A stretch of DNA of 64,000 nt from an uncultured Coriobacteriales bacterium. Lineage in GTDB: Bacteria > Actinomycetota > Coriobacteriia > Coriobacteriales > UMGS124. The position numbers and the translations under genes were made by a program. The notes under the pieces are model-generated. The model saw nothing but the letters and a program-made list of their open reading frames with translations, searched no databases and was not told the origin of the DNA. The stretch's first letter is position 1, and every line of letters begins with the position of its first letter. The stretch is taken from NCBI GenBank assembly GCA_934636245.1, contig CAKUAI010000004.1, positions 1 through 64,000 of the forward strand, in the 5' to 3' direction. Of the stretch, positions 24,014-32,257 are shown piece by piece.

Positions 24014-24695
24014 GTGGGCCGGCGCCGCGCGCGGAAGCGACGCATATGCTGACGCCCTGCGTCGCTGCCTTGCGGTCTATGCCGTGACCGACCCGCGCTG
24101 GCTCGACGGGCGGCGGCTCTGCGACGTCGTGGAACAGGCCATCTTGGGTGGAGCGACGTTCGTGCAGCTGCGCGAGAAGGACGTCGACCACGCCCGTCGT
24201 TGCGAGCTTGCCCGCGAGGTGCTTGCCGTCTGTCGCGCCCACGACGTCCCCTTTGTGGTGAACGACGACGTCGAATGCGCACTCGAGGTGGGAGCTGATG
24301 GCGTCCACGTGGGCCAGTCGGACCTTGCCTGCGCCCAGGCCCGCGAGATGCTGGGCCCCGACGCCATCGTTGGCGTGAGCGCCGACAACCCCGCCCAGGC
24401 GCTGGCCGCCTACGAGGCCGGTGCCGATTATCTGGGATGCGCGGTCTATGCAACGCCCACCAAGGGCGATGCTGAGCACGTGGGTCTGGCTGGCCTCGCT
24501 CAGGTTGTGTCCGCCACGCCCTTGCCTGTTGTTGCCATCGGTGGTATCAACCAGGGCAATGTCGCTTCCTTTTGCCCTGCGGGCGCGGCGGGTGTGGCAG
24601 TGGTCTCGGCTATTTTTGCTGCCGCCGATCCCCGTCAGGCCGCTTGCGACCTTGCCGGGGCCGTCGCGGCCTGGCCGCATCACAGGCAACTCTAG
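24000..24695 (+). CDS. thiE: Thiamine-phosphate synthase
   Basis: 231-residue TIM-barrel enzyme joining HMP-pyrophosphate and thiazole phosphate to thiamine monophosphate. Visible: YAVTDPRWLDGR, FVQLREKDVDHARR, PFVVNDDVECALEVGADGVH, VGVSADNPAQA and VVAIGGINQGNV. The ATG overlaps thiM by 14 bases, implying translational coupling. An apparent intrinsic terminator follows the gene before thiD. Confidence 0.95.
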   Translation: MTSSKWAGAARGSDAYADALRRCLAVYAVTDPRWLDGRRLCDVVEQAILGGATFVQLREKDVDHARRCELAREVLAVCRAHDVPFVVNDDVECALEVGADGVHVGQSDLACAQAREMLGPDAIVGVSADNPAQALAAYEAGADYLGCAVYATPTKGDAEHVGLAGLAQVVSATPLPVVAIGGINQGNVASFCPAGAAGVAVVSAIFAAADPRQAACDLAGAVAAWPHHRQL

Positions 24696-24744
24696 CGAGT
24701 TTGAGAGCAGCTTCCCATTCGCCTGAGTGGCAATTGCCCTTGTG

Positions 24745-24799
24745 CGGCCTGTCCTGGACGTGCGTCGGTGCTCGACGCGTTCTGGGCAGGCCGTTTTTC
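24745..24799 (+). terminator. Intrinsic terminator between thiE and thiDN
   Basis: Outer stem CGGCCTGTCC (24745-24754) / GGGCAGGCCG (24784-24793) with one G-U pair, an inner stem GCGTCG/CGACGC (24762-24778), and TTTTT directly after. It lies 17 bases before the thiD start codon. Confidence 0.75.
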
Positions 24800-24815
24800 T
24801 TGTATTGGAGGACCC

Positions 24816-26369
24816 ATGCAGCTTCCTTCCGTTCTCACTGTCGCCGGCAGCGACTCGTCGGGCGGCGCCGGTATCCAAGCCGACCTCAAGACTATCGCCG
24901 CTTTGGGCCTGTATGGTCAAAGTGTGATCACGGCGCTTACGGCGCAGAACACCTGTGGGGTCCGCTCCATACAGGAGGCGGATGCGCAGATTGTGGCCGA
25001 CCAGATGGACGCCGTGTTTGAGGACATCCGTCCCACCTCCGTTAAGATTGGCATGCTTTCAAGCGCTCGGGTCGTCCGTGCGGTTGCGCAGGGCCTGCAC
25101 CGCCATGAGGCAGGCAACATCGTTGTCGACCCGGTCATGGTTGCCACGAGCGGGGCGGCGCTCATGGCCGACGGTGCGGCGCGGGCCATGGTGGACGAGC
25201 TGTTCTGCCTGGCGCAGGTCGTGACGCCCAACATTCCCGAGGCAAGTGTCCTGGCCGGCATCGATGCCGCAGCCCAGGGTCTGGATTCCATGGTGCAGGC
25301 CGCTTGCATCATCGCGCGCACGACTCCCGGTGCGGTTCTCGTAAAGGGCGGTCATCTGGCAGGGGAGGACTGCGCGACCGACGTGCTCTTGCTGCCGGGT
25401 GCCGACGACCCCGTTGTTTTGCGCGGAGAAGCGGTGCAGACGCGCGGTACCCACGGCACGGGCTGCACGCTCTCAAGTGCCATCGCATGCTTCTTGGCGT
25501 ATGGCCTGCCGGTTGAAGAGGCCGTCCGCCGGGCGAAGGATTACCTCGCGACGTGTTTGCGCGCGGGTCTTGACCTGGGGCGGGGAAACGGTCCGCTCGA
25601 CCATATGGCGCCCCTGCGGTCCCATATTGCCGTCCCGCAGGTTCAAGGCGCCGCGCCTCGGAGTGCGGCCGTCAGCCCGTGCACGACTGGTCCCGCCCTG
25701 ATTGTCGGTGGTTCCCCCGAGACTCCGGCGCCTGAGTTTCTCCGACGCTGCGCGCAAGGATGCTCCCTTGTCATTGCCTGCGACTCCGGCGCCGACGCAT
25801 GCATGCGCGCTGGCCTGCATGTCGACGTGCTAGTGGGCGACGGTGACTCGCTGAGTCACGAAGCCCTGGCGTATGTGCGAGCAGGTGCCGCACGGGAGCT
25901 CGGTTTTCCCATGGACAAGGACGATACCGACCTGGGCCTGGCGCTTTCCTGGCTCGCCAATCATGCGATCGAACTCGGAGTGTCTGGTATCGTCGCGACT
26001 GGCATCACCGGTGGAAGAGTCGACCACGAGTTGGGCGTTTTTGGTGTTCTTGCACGCATGGTGACACTGCCCATTCGTATCGAGACGCCCGCGAGCACGG
26101 TTCACGTCCTGTCCTGTCAAAGCAATCCGCGTGTAAAATTTTGCGCCCAGGACGTGGGTCGCACCCTGAGTGTGGTTGCGCTGCCCGCTCCTGCCTGTCT
26201 GAGCGAGTCGGGCATGCGTTGGAACCTTGACCATGCCACCCTTAATACCCTCGATGACCTGGGAATTTCCAATGTTATCGAGCAAAAGGGCGCTGTTGTT
26301 GAGGTTCACGCAGGTACCGTGTTCGTCATTGTCGAACGAGAGCACATCCATAAGGAGAGCATCCTTTAA
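24816..26369 (+). CDS. thiD: Fusion: HMP/HMP-phosphate kinase (ThiD) - thiamine pyrophosphokinase (ThiN)
   Basis: 517 residues, two enzymes in one chain. Residues 1 to ~265 are ThiD (LTVAGSDSSGGAGIQADLK, SVKIGMLSS, VDPVMVATSG, RGTHGTGCTLSSAIA), phosphorylating hydroxymethylpyrimidine twice. About 295-517 are a thiamine pyrophosphokinase domain (VIACDSGADACMRAGLHVDV, KDDTDLGLALSWL, GITGGRVDHELGVFGVL), which makes TPP from thiamine; the usual GDFDS motif reads GDGDS. With ThiM and ThiE this gives full salvage from both thiamine halves. Start ATG 24816 is preferred (GGAGG just upstream); an in-frame ATG at 24768 lies inside the terminator stem. Confidence 0.92.
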   Translation: MQLPSVLTVAGSDSSGGAGIQADLKTIAALGLYGQSVITALTAQNTCGVRSIQEADAQIVADQMDAVFEDIRPTSVKIGMLSSARVVRAVAQGLHRHEAGNIVVDPVMVATSGAALMADGAARAMVDELFCLAQVVTPNIPEASVLAGIDAAAQGLDSMVQAACIIARTTPGAVLVKGGHLAGEDCATDVLLLPGADDPVVLRGEAVQTRGTHGTGCTLSSAIACFLAYGLPVEEAVRRAKDYLATCLRAGLDLGRGNGPLDHMAPLRSHIAVPQVQGAAPRSAAVSPCTTGPALIVGGSPETPAPEFLRRCAQGCSLVIACDSGADACMRAGLHVDVLVGDGDSLSHEALAYVRAGAARELGFPMDKDDTDLGLALSWLANHAIELGVSGIVATGITGGRVDHELGVFGVLARMVTLPIRIETPASTVHVLSCQSNPRVKFCAQDVGRTLSVVALPAPACLSESGMRWNLDHATLNTLDDLGISNVIEQKGAVVEVHAGTVFVIVEREHIHKESIL

Positions 26370-26422
26370 TGGCGGTTTTGCGTACGCGACCTCTGGAATA
26401 TCTGCGACTAGGATATGAAGTT

Positions 26423-26452
26423 TTGCATCTTTGCCCCGGTGTGTGCTAATCT
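26423..26452 (+). promoter_or_regulatory. Candidate promoter of rpmB
   Basis: TTGCAT (26423-26428), 18-bp spacer, TAATCT (26447-26452), 66 bases upstream of the rpmB start. A GCGGG/CCCGC leader hairpin (about 26472-26493) follows. Confidence 0.45.
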
Positions 26453-26517
26453 TCTACAGTTGCCGATTTAAGCGGGCGGGCAGAGCGTCCCGCAAGCAGT
26501 TAGAAGGAGTTTTCGAG

Positions 26518-26706
26518 ATGTCCCAGGTTTGCGAAGTCTGCGGTAAGCACCCGGTGTTCAGCCGCTCCATCAGCCACTCCCACCGCGTCACCAACCGCCA
26601 GCACCGTGCCAACGTGCAGTCCCTGTACTGCATCGTTGACGGCGAGCGCAAGAAGGTCAAGGTCTGCACCAAGTGCCTCAAGGCCGGCAAGGTCGTTCGC
26701 GGCTAG
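26518..26706 (+). CDS. rpmB: 50S ribosomal protein L28
   Basis: 62-residue L28 of the zinc-binding type: Cys5/Cys8 (CEVCGK) and Cys50/Cys53 (CTKC) form a ribbon around the conserved SISHSHRVTNRQHRANVQ. The longer open frame upstream is not used: AAGGAG (about 26504) is placed for the ATG at 26518. A terminator follows, so it forms a single-gene unit. Confidence 0.97.
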   Translation: MSQVCEVCGKHPVFSRSISHSHRVTNRQHRANVQSLYCIVDGERKKVKVCTKCLKAGKVVRG

Positions 26707-26731
26707 TCTTCACGCGTAAAGTGTGAGTTGT

Positions 26732-26757
26732 AAGGCCTCCGTACGGGGGCCTTTTTT
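26732..26757 (+). terminator. Intrinsic terminator after rpmB
   Basis: 9-bp stem AAGGCCTCC (26732-26740) / GGGGGCCTT (26745-26753), GTAC loop, one G-U pair, followed by a T-run. Confidence 0.9.
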
Positions 26758-26819
26758 GTGTCTCGGTGTATACTTCCTTGAATTGAGTGCAAACGGCTAT
26801 CAGTGACGGGAGCAAGACT

Positions 26820-27182
26820 ATGGCAGACAAAACGAACGGTGCCCTCATCGTCTCCGATGACGTGCTCGCCGACCTGGTCGGCTATGCCGCCAAGGAATGC
26901 TATGGCGTTGTTGGCATGACGTCCCCCGCCCCCACGAGCGTGCAGGAGGGCATTGCCGGGCTTCTGCCCGCGCAGCGCCTGCGCAGGGGCATTGAGATCG
27001 ACCGCGACGAGAACGGCAAGCTTTCCGTCGCCCTGCACGTCGTGCTCGAGTACGGCGTGAACCTCACCGCTGTCAGCCAGAACCTTGTGGACGCGGTCCA
27101 GTATGTCCTTAAGAACATCGCCCAGATTGACGACGCTCACGTGGTCGTCCATGTCGACGCGATGAAGGTCCGTGAGGCGTAA
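26820..27182 (+). CDS. Asp23/Gls24 family protein (second copy)
   Basis: 120 residues, a plain Asp23/Gls24 domain (ISDDVLADLVGYAAKECYGV, VALHVVLEYGVNLTAVSQNL, HVVVHVDAMK). In many Gram-positive bacteria this YloU-type copy sits directly before the fakA gene, as here (32 bases). Start ATG 26820 has GGGAG 7 bases upstream; an in-frame ATG at 26787 lacks a ribosome site. It is the compact paralogue of the acidic Asp23 protein at 3412. Confidence 0.9.
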   Translation: MADKTNGALIVSDDVLADLVGYAAKECYGVVGMTSPAPTSVQEGIAGLLPAQRLRRGIEIDRDENGKLSVALHVVLEYGVNLTAVSQNLVDAVQYVLKNIAQIDDAHVVVHVDAMKVREA

Positions 27183-27214
27183 AGCCCTGCCAACGTATCT
27201 ATGGGAGAAGTCTG

Positions 27215-28852
27215 ATGATCGAGCAGACCGTACGCAACAGCTTCATCGTTGCCGCTCGCGCCGTCAAGGAGCGCAGCGAGGAGATCAACAAGCTCAACGT
27301 CTTCCCGGTGCCCGACGGTGACACCGGTACGAACATGTCGCTCACCCTGGCCACGGTTGTTTCCGAGATTGAAGCGCTGCCGGCCGACGCCGCGATGCCC
27401 AAGCTCGCGGCTGCCGTGACGCACGGCTCCCTTATGGGCGCCCGCGGCAACTCTGGCGTCATCACGAGCCAGATTCTTCGCGGTCTGGCCGAGGGTCTGG
27501 CTGAGGTCGAGGGTCCCGCCGACGCCGGAGTCGTCGCATCGGCGTTCCGCCGTGCCGTCAAGGTGGCCTTTGCCGCCGTGCGCAAGCCTGTCGAGGGTAC
27601 CATCCTCACGGTGCTGCGCGACGTTTCCAAGCGCGCTGACATGTGCGAGAAGAAGCACGCGACCCTTGAGGAGACGCTCGACGCCCTGGTGGCCGAGGCT
27701 TTCGAGAGCGTCGCGCGCACGCCCGACCTGCTTCCCGTTCTCAAGGAGAACGGCGTCGTCGACTCGGGCGCGTTTGGCTTTGCCATCTTCCTTGAGGCTT
27801 TCTGCGCCAACGCGCTCGGCCGCGAGGGCGGGGTCTCCTCGGCTGCAGACAAGGCCATGGCCCAGGCTAACGCCAAGGTTGCCATCGAGCTCAACGATGA
27901 CTGGGAGGGCTCGGAGTTCCGCTACTGCACCGAGTTCCTCTTCAAGGCCGAGCAGACCTTCGATGAGGACGCCACGCGTGACTTCCTTGCCACACAGGGC
28001 GACTGCGAGCTTCTTGTTGGTGCGTACCCCGACTACAAGATTCACGTTCACACCGACCGTCCCGACCATGTGCTCGACCACATGCTCGCCATCGGGCAGA
28101 TTTTCAACGTCTTCATCCATAACATGGACATGGAGGCCCACGAGCGCACTGAGAAGATTGCTCAGGACAAGGCCGCCGAGGCCCCGGTCAAGCCGCTCGG
28201 CGTCATCGCCGTGGCTGCCGGTTCCGGCCAGGCCGAAATCCTGCGCTCCCTGGGCGTCGACGTCGTCGTCGAGGGCGGCCAGACCATGAACCCCTCCACC
28301 GCCGACATCCTTGCTGCCGCCAAGCAGGCGCGTGCCGAGCAGGTCATCGTGCTGCCCAACAACGGCAACATCATCATGGCTGCACAGTCTGCCGCCGCAG
28401 CTGCCGACTTCCCCATGGCGGTCGTCACCACGCGCAGCGTCCCTCAGGGCTTCTCGGCGATGTTCGCCTTCAACCCGACTGCCTCGCTCGACGACAACGC
28501 TGCCGCCATGGCAGAGGTCCTGCCCGGTGTGCATGACGGCGAGATCACCCATGCCGTGCGCGATTCGCAGACGGTCAACGGCGACGCCATCCACTCCGGT
28601 GACGTCATCGGCCTTGTCGAAGACAAGGTGACCTACGCCGGTTCCGACGTCTGCGACATGTGCGTCGAGATGGTCAAGGCCATGCAGGCCGACATCGAGG
28701 GCGACACTCTCACCATCCTTGCGGGCCTCGACATGCCCCAGGACGAGTTCGAGGCCCTGGTTGAGCGCCTCGAGGACGCCGTGCCCGACCTCGACGTCGA
28801 CGCGCATCGCGGCGAGCAGCCCCTGTATCCCATCGTGCTTTCCATCGAGTAG
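27215..28852 (+). CDS. fakA: Fatty acid kinase subunit FakA (DAK2/Dak phosphatase family)
   Basis: 545 residues. The N-terminal DhaL/DAK2 nucleotide-binding domain shows NVFPVPDGDTGTNMSLTL and GARGNSGVITSQILRG. A middle domain and a C-terminal DegV-like DAK1_2 domain (about 330-545) complete FakA. FakA phosphorylates fatty acids bound to a FakB protein, feeding exogenous acyl chains to phospholipid synthesis. No FakB is in this window, but PlsX, which uses the acyl-phosphate product, is at 33327. It follows the asp23 copy in the conserved Gram-positive order and precedes recG. Confidence 0.9.
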   Translation: MIEQTVRNSFIVAARAVKERSEEINKLNVFPVPDGDTGTNMSLTLATVVSEIEALPADAAMPKLAAAVTHGSLMGARGNSGVITSQILRGLAEGLAEVEGPADAGVVASAFRRAVKVAFAAVRKPVEGTILTVLRDVSKRADMCEKKHATLEETLDALVAEAFESVARTPDLLPVLKENGVVDSGAFGFAIFLEAFCANALGREGGVSSAADKAMAQANAKVAIELNDDWEGSEFRYCTEFLFKAEQTFDEDATRDFLATQGDCELLVGAYPDYKIHVHTDRPDHVLDHMLAIGQIFNVFIHNMDMEAHERTEKIAQDKAAEAPVKPLGVIAVAAGSGQAEILRSLGVDVVVEGGQTMNPSTADILAAAKQARAEQVIVLPNNGNIIMAAQSAAAAADFPMAVVTTRSVPQGFSAMFAFNPTASLDDNAAAMAEVLPGVHDGEITHAVRDSQTVNGDAIHSGDVIGLVEDKVTYAGSDVCDMCVEMVKAMQADIEGDTLTILAGLDMPQDEFEALVERLEDAVPDLDVDAHRGEQPLYPIVLSIE

Positions 28853-28880
28853 CCCGCTCGGCTCTCGTGTTCAGACGTAT

Positions 28881-31058
28881 ATGAGTTGCGCGCAGGCCGT
28901 CTCATCCGCCGACCGTCTCAAGCAGACGGCGGGTATGGGGTGGCCTGTGTCGTTTATCCGTGGCGTAGGGCCCGCCAAGGGTGCCCTGCTGGCAAAAATC
29001 GGCGTGCGCTCGATCTTCGACGAGCTTATGGCAACCCCTATGCGTTACCTCGACTTGAGCCAGCTCGTGGATGTGGCGCATGCTCGTGTGGGCGACCAGG
29101 CGAGCTTCGTGGTGCATGTCGACAAAGTCGAGCTCAAGCGTCCCCGTCCCCGCGTGACGGTGGTTGAGCTGTCGTGCTACGACGACACCGGCGTCATCAT
29201 GGTGTGCTTTTTCGGGCAGCCTTGGCTTGCCCAGAAGTTCGCTGAGGGTCAGACGCTGCTTCTTTTTGGCAAGGTGAGCTTTGGCTATGGGTTCAAGCGC
29301 CTGAACTCGCCTTATTGGGAGGCGCTCGAGGGTGACGGCCCTGGGTTTGCCTGCGCATGCGCTGGGCATCCCATGCTTCCCGTCTATCACGCCACTGAGG
29401 GGCTCACGGGCCAGTGGCTGCGCAGGCTGTCGTCGGAGTGCCTGACATCTTTTGCCGACGTGCTGGACCCCTGGCCCGCCGTCGTGCGGGCACAGCGACG
29501 CCTTATGCCAATCTCGCGTGCGTTGCGTGCGATGCACTACCCGTGCGATGGGGACGATGCCGAAGCCGCCCGCCGAAGGCTCGCCTTTGACGAGGCCGCC
29601 TTTCTCCAGGTGGCGCTGCGCGCCCGCCGCGATGTGCGCGTTATGGGGGTCAAGCCTGTCGAGCATGTGGTTGACGGCCCCCATGAACGTGCCCTGTGCG
29701 CCGCTTTGCCGTTTGCCCTCACTGCCGACCAGCAAATGGCCGTTGAGGAGATTCTCCTCGATATGGCAAGCCCGCAGGCCATGAGCAGGCTGCTTTTGGG
29801 AGACGTGGGTACGGGCAAGACCGCTGTGGCGACCTTGGCTCTGGGAGCCGTGGCCGACTCAGGCGGCCAGGCCGCCCTCATGGCCCCCACAACCGTGCTT
29901 GCCCAGCAGTATGCCGACAAGGTGGGGCCCCTGCTCGATGCGGCGGACATTACCTGGGCGCTGCTCACGGGCGCCACGCCCAAGGCGCAGAGGGAGTCCA
30001 TCCTCGAGGGTCTCGCGCAGGGCCGTACCTGTGTGCTTTTCGGCACGCATGCGGCTCTCTCCGAGGATGTCTGTTTCAACCGCCTCACGCTTGTCGTCAT
30101 CGACGAGCAGCAGCGATTCGGCGTGAACCAGCGCAATGCGCTGCGCGAGAAGGGTCGCGGGGCCGACTTGCTCATCATGAGCGCCACCCCCATTCCGCGC
30201 ACGATGGCCCTGGCACTTTACGGCGATCTTGACCGCAGCTACCTGCGCATGCGCCCCGTGAAAGGTGCCGGCATCACCACCGAGGTCATCGCCAAGCGCA
30301 ATCGCGCCGATGCCTACGCCGCCATGCTCGAGGAGATCGCCCAGGGTCGCCAGGCCTATGTGGTCTGCCCCTTGGTTGGCGCGCCGGCAGGGGAGGGCGA
30401 CGAGCCCGACCAGGCGGCTCTCGAGCTTGAGGCAGGCGAGGACCCTAGCGACCCCCAGGCGGCCCAAAAGGTCGCCCGCTCCCTTGCTGGCAGCGTCTTT
30501 GGGGCCTATGAGGTGGGGCTTCTCACCGGTCGCATGAAGCCTCAGGAAAAAGCCCAGGTCATGGCCGATTTCAAGGCGGGTGCGATTCAAGTGCTCGTCT
30601 CGACCACCGTCATCGAGGTCGGTGTCGACGTCCCCAACGCAACGGTCATGCTCATCGAGGATGCGGAGCGTTTCGGTCTGGCACAGCTCCATCAGCTGCG
30701 CGGCCGTGTGGGGCGAGGCAAGTACCCCGGCCATGTCTTCCTGTGCACGAGCGCCACTTCGGCCAATGCCAAGCGGCGCATGAAGGCGCTCGTCGATACT
30801 TCGGATGGTTTTGAACTTGCCGAGCAGGACCTGCAATTGCGCCGAGAAGGCGATATCATGGGCGTCCGCCAGTCGGGCGAGGTCTCGCTTCGCTTTGTGG
30901 ACCTTGCCCGCGACGCGGACCTTTTGCAGGATGCGCACGACTTGGCATGCGACATGCTCCAGGCGGATCCTCTCATGCAAGACCCATGCCATGTTCCCAT
31001 CAAAGCGGAGGTCGTCGCACGATACGGCGACGTTTTCCGCGACGTAAGTGGAGGTTAA
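28881..31058 (+). CDS. recG: ATP-dependent DNA helicase RecG
   Basis: 725-residue branch-migration helicase that processes stalled forks and Holliday junctions. Order: wedge/OB domain (about 60-160), helicase domain 1 with Walker A LLGDVGTGKTAVAT, motif II VVIDEQQRFGVNQR and SATPIPRTMAL, helicase domain 2 with STTVIEVGVDVPNA and QLHQLRGRVGRG, then the C-terminal TRG region. Motif II is DEQQ where RecG usually has DEQH. The start at ATG 28881 lacks a clear ribosome site; ATG 28935 is an alternative just before the conserved FIRGVGPAKGALLAKIG segment. Confidence 0.93.
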   Translation: MSCAQAVSSADRLKQTAGMGWPVSFIRGVGPAKGALLAKIGVRSIFDELMATPMRYLDLSQLVDVAHARVGDQASFVVHVDKVELKRPRPRVTVVELSCYDDTGVIMVCFFGQPWLAQKFAEGQTLLLFGKVSFGYGFKRLNSPYWEALEGDGPGFACACAGHPMLPVYHATEGLTGQWLRRLSSECLTSFADVLDPWPAVVRAQRRLMPISRALRAMHYPCDGDDAEAARRRLAFDEAAFLQVALRARRDVRVMGVKPVEHVVDGPHERALCAALPFALTADQQMAVEEILLDMASPQAMSRLLLGDVGTGKTAVATLALGAVADSGGQAALMAPTTVLAQQYADKVGPLLDAADITWALLTGATPKAQRESILEGLAQGRTCVLFGTHAALSEDVCFNRLTLVVIDEQQRFGVNQRNALREKGRGADLLIMSATPIPRTMALALYGDLDRSYLRMRPVKGAGITTEVIAKRNRADAYAAMLEEIAQGRQAYVVCPLVGAPAGEGDEPDQAALELEAGEDPSDPQAAQKVARSLAGSVFGAYEVGLLTGRMKPQEKAQVMADFKAGAIQVLVSTTVIEVGVDVPNATVMLIEDAERFGLAQLHQLRGRVGRGKYPGHVFLCTSATSANAKRRMKALVDTSDGFELAEQDLQLRREGDIMGVRQSGEVSLRFVDLARDADLLQDAHDLACDMLQADPLMQDPCHVPIKAEVVARYGDVFRDVSGG

Positions 31059-31062
31059 GCAG

Positions 31063-31602
31063 ATGACACCCACTGCTATTGCCGATACGGCGTCCCAGAC
31101 CCGCGCACCCCGGCGGTTCCTCGTGCCTGGCACGTTCGACCCCATCACGCGCGGCCATCTCGACGTCATCGAGCGCGCAAGCAGGCTCTGCGACGAGGTG
31201 ATCGTCGCGGTCGCCGAGTCCAAGCACAAGCGGGGAGGCACCGCCTTCACCCTTGAAGAGCGCGTGCAGCTTGTGCGCGAGGCCACGGCTCATATGCCCA
31301 GCGTCTCGGTCATGCCGTTCCAGGGGCTCCTCGTGACGTTCGCGCGCTCGCTGGGCGGCGTGACGGCGGTGGTCAAGGGGCTTCGCCTCACAACTGACTT
31401 CGAGTACGAGCTGCAGCAAGCCAACCTCAACTACCGCATGGCCCCCGAGCTCGAAGAGATCTTCGTCATGGGCGGCGCCGACTACGGCTACGTCTCGAGT
31501 TCGGCCGTGCGAGAGATAGCGGAGCTGGGCGGCGACGTCGCACAATTTGTCACGCCCAACGTTGAAGCCGCGCTTCGTCGACGTTACCCGTTGAATGGCT
31601 GA
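31063..31602 (+). CDS. coaD: Phosphopantetheine adenylyltransferase
   Basis: 179 residues; adenylates 4'-phosphopantetheine in coenzyme A synthesis. Motifs: PGTFDPITRGHLDVI with the HxGH-type nucleotide site, KGLRLTTDFEYELQQANLN, and YVSSSAVREIAELGG. ATG 31063 is preferred over an in-frame GTG at 31048 because GGAGG (31050-31054) is 8 bases before the ATG. It starts 4 bases after recG. The rsmD gene usually found between recG and coaD is missing. The N-terminal ~17 residues are an extension. Confidence 0.95.
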   Translation: MTPTAIADTASQTRAPRRFLVPGTFDPITRGHLDVIERASRLCDEVIVAVAESKHKRGGTAFTLEERVQLVREATAHMPSVSVMPFQGLLVTFARSLGGVTAVVKGLRLTTDFEYELQQANLNYRMAPELEEIFVMGGADYGYVSSSAVREIAELGGDVAQFVTPNVEAALRRRYPLNG

Positions 31603-31629
31603 TATTTCACAGCCTGCCCTTAAAGCGCG

Positions 31630-31703
31630 GCCTATCTTCTGCTATTCTTAGCAGCTTGAAGATAGGCAATCCGCGTCCATGCGTTAGCCGCCCATGCGTT
31701 AGC
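31630..31703 (+). promoter_or_regulatory. Hairpin and direct repeat in the leader of the SepIVA-like gene
   Basis: 10-bp stem GCCTATCTTC (31630-31639) / GAAGATAGGC (31658-31667), with an inner TGCT/AGCA pair, then two copies of CCATGCGTTAGC (31677-31688 and 31692-31703) at a 15-base period. It fills the 127-bp gap after coaD. Not a terminator, as no U-run follows. Confidence 0.55.
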
Positions 31704-31729
31704 AACACGTCGCCATCGGAGGACATCCC

Positions 31730-32257
31730 ATGCCCGGTACTGAAATTGAAGCCTTCATTGAAGAGCTGGAAGATCTGATCAACAACGCCAAGTCCCCCCT
31801 GTCCGGCGGCGGTTCCAAGAAGATCATCGAGGCAGACACGGCGTATGCCATTCTCGATGACATCAAGCGCTCGCTGCCCGAGGAGTTCCAGAAGGCGCGT
31901 CGCATTCTGCGCGAGCGCGACGAGATTATCGAAGAGGCCAACACCCAGGCCAACCATACCATCGACGATGCCAATGCACAGGCGTCCATTATGGTCAGCG
32001 AGCAGGAGGTCGTGCGCCTGGCCAACAACATGGCCGCCGACATCAAGCGTCACGCTGAGGAAGACGCCCGTGACACCCGTTACTGGGCCGAGGGCGTTGC
32101 CGACAAGACCCTCGAGCAGCTCCAGAACCAGCTGCACGTCGTCATCGACATGGCCTCGCATCTGCTCGACCAGACCCAGGAGTGCCGCAACCTGCTGACT
32201 GGTGTGGCTCAGGCTGACGAGCCGGCCGAGTACCAGGACGACCGCGATGTCCAATAA
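31730..32257 (+). CDS. Coiled-coil protein, SepIVA/DivIVA-like
   Basis: 175 residues, nearly all helical and highly charged, with a heptad-like coiled coil from about 45 to 150 (KRSLPEEFQKARRILRERDE onward) and no membrane segment. Position gives the best clue: in actinobacteria the gene before DUF177-rpmF/rnc encodes the DivIVA-related septation factor SepIVA, which has the same character. A role in septum or pole organisation is therefore likely but inferred. It overlaps the DUF177 gene by 11 bases. Confidence 0.7.
   Translation: MPGTEIEAFIEELEDLINNAKSPLSGGGSKKIIEADTAYAILDDIKRSLPEEFQKARRILRERDEIIEEANTQANHTIDDANAQASIMVSEQEVVRLANNMAADIKRHAEEDARDTRYWAEGVADKTLEQLQNQLHVVIDMASHLLDQTQECRNLLTGVAQADEPAEYQDDRDVQ

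Noticed and set aside
24696..24815. Second TPP riboswitch before thiDN
   Set aside because: No CTGAGA or TAATGC segments; the structure is a plain terminator.
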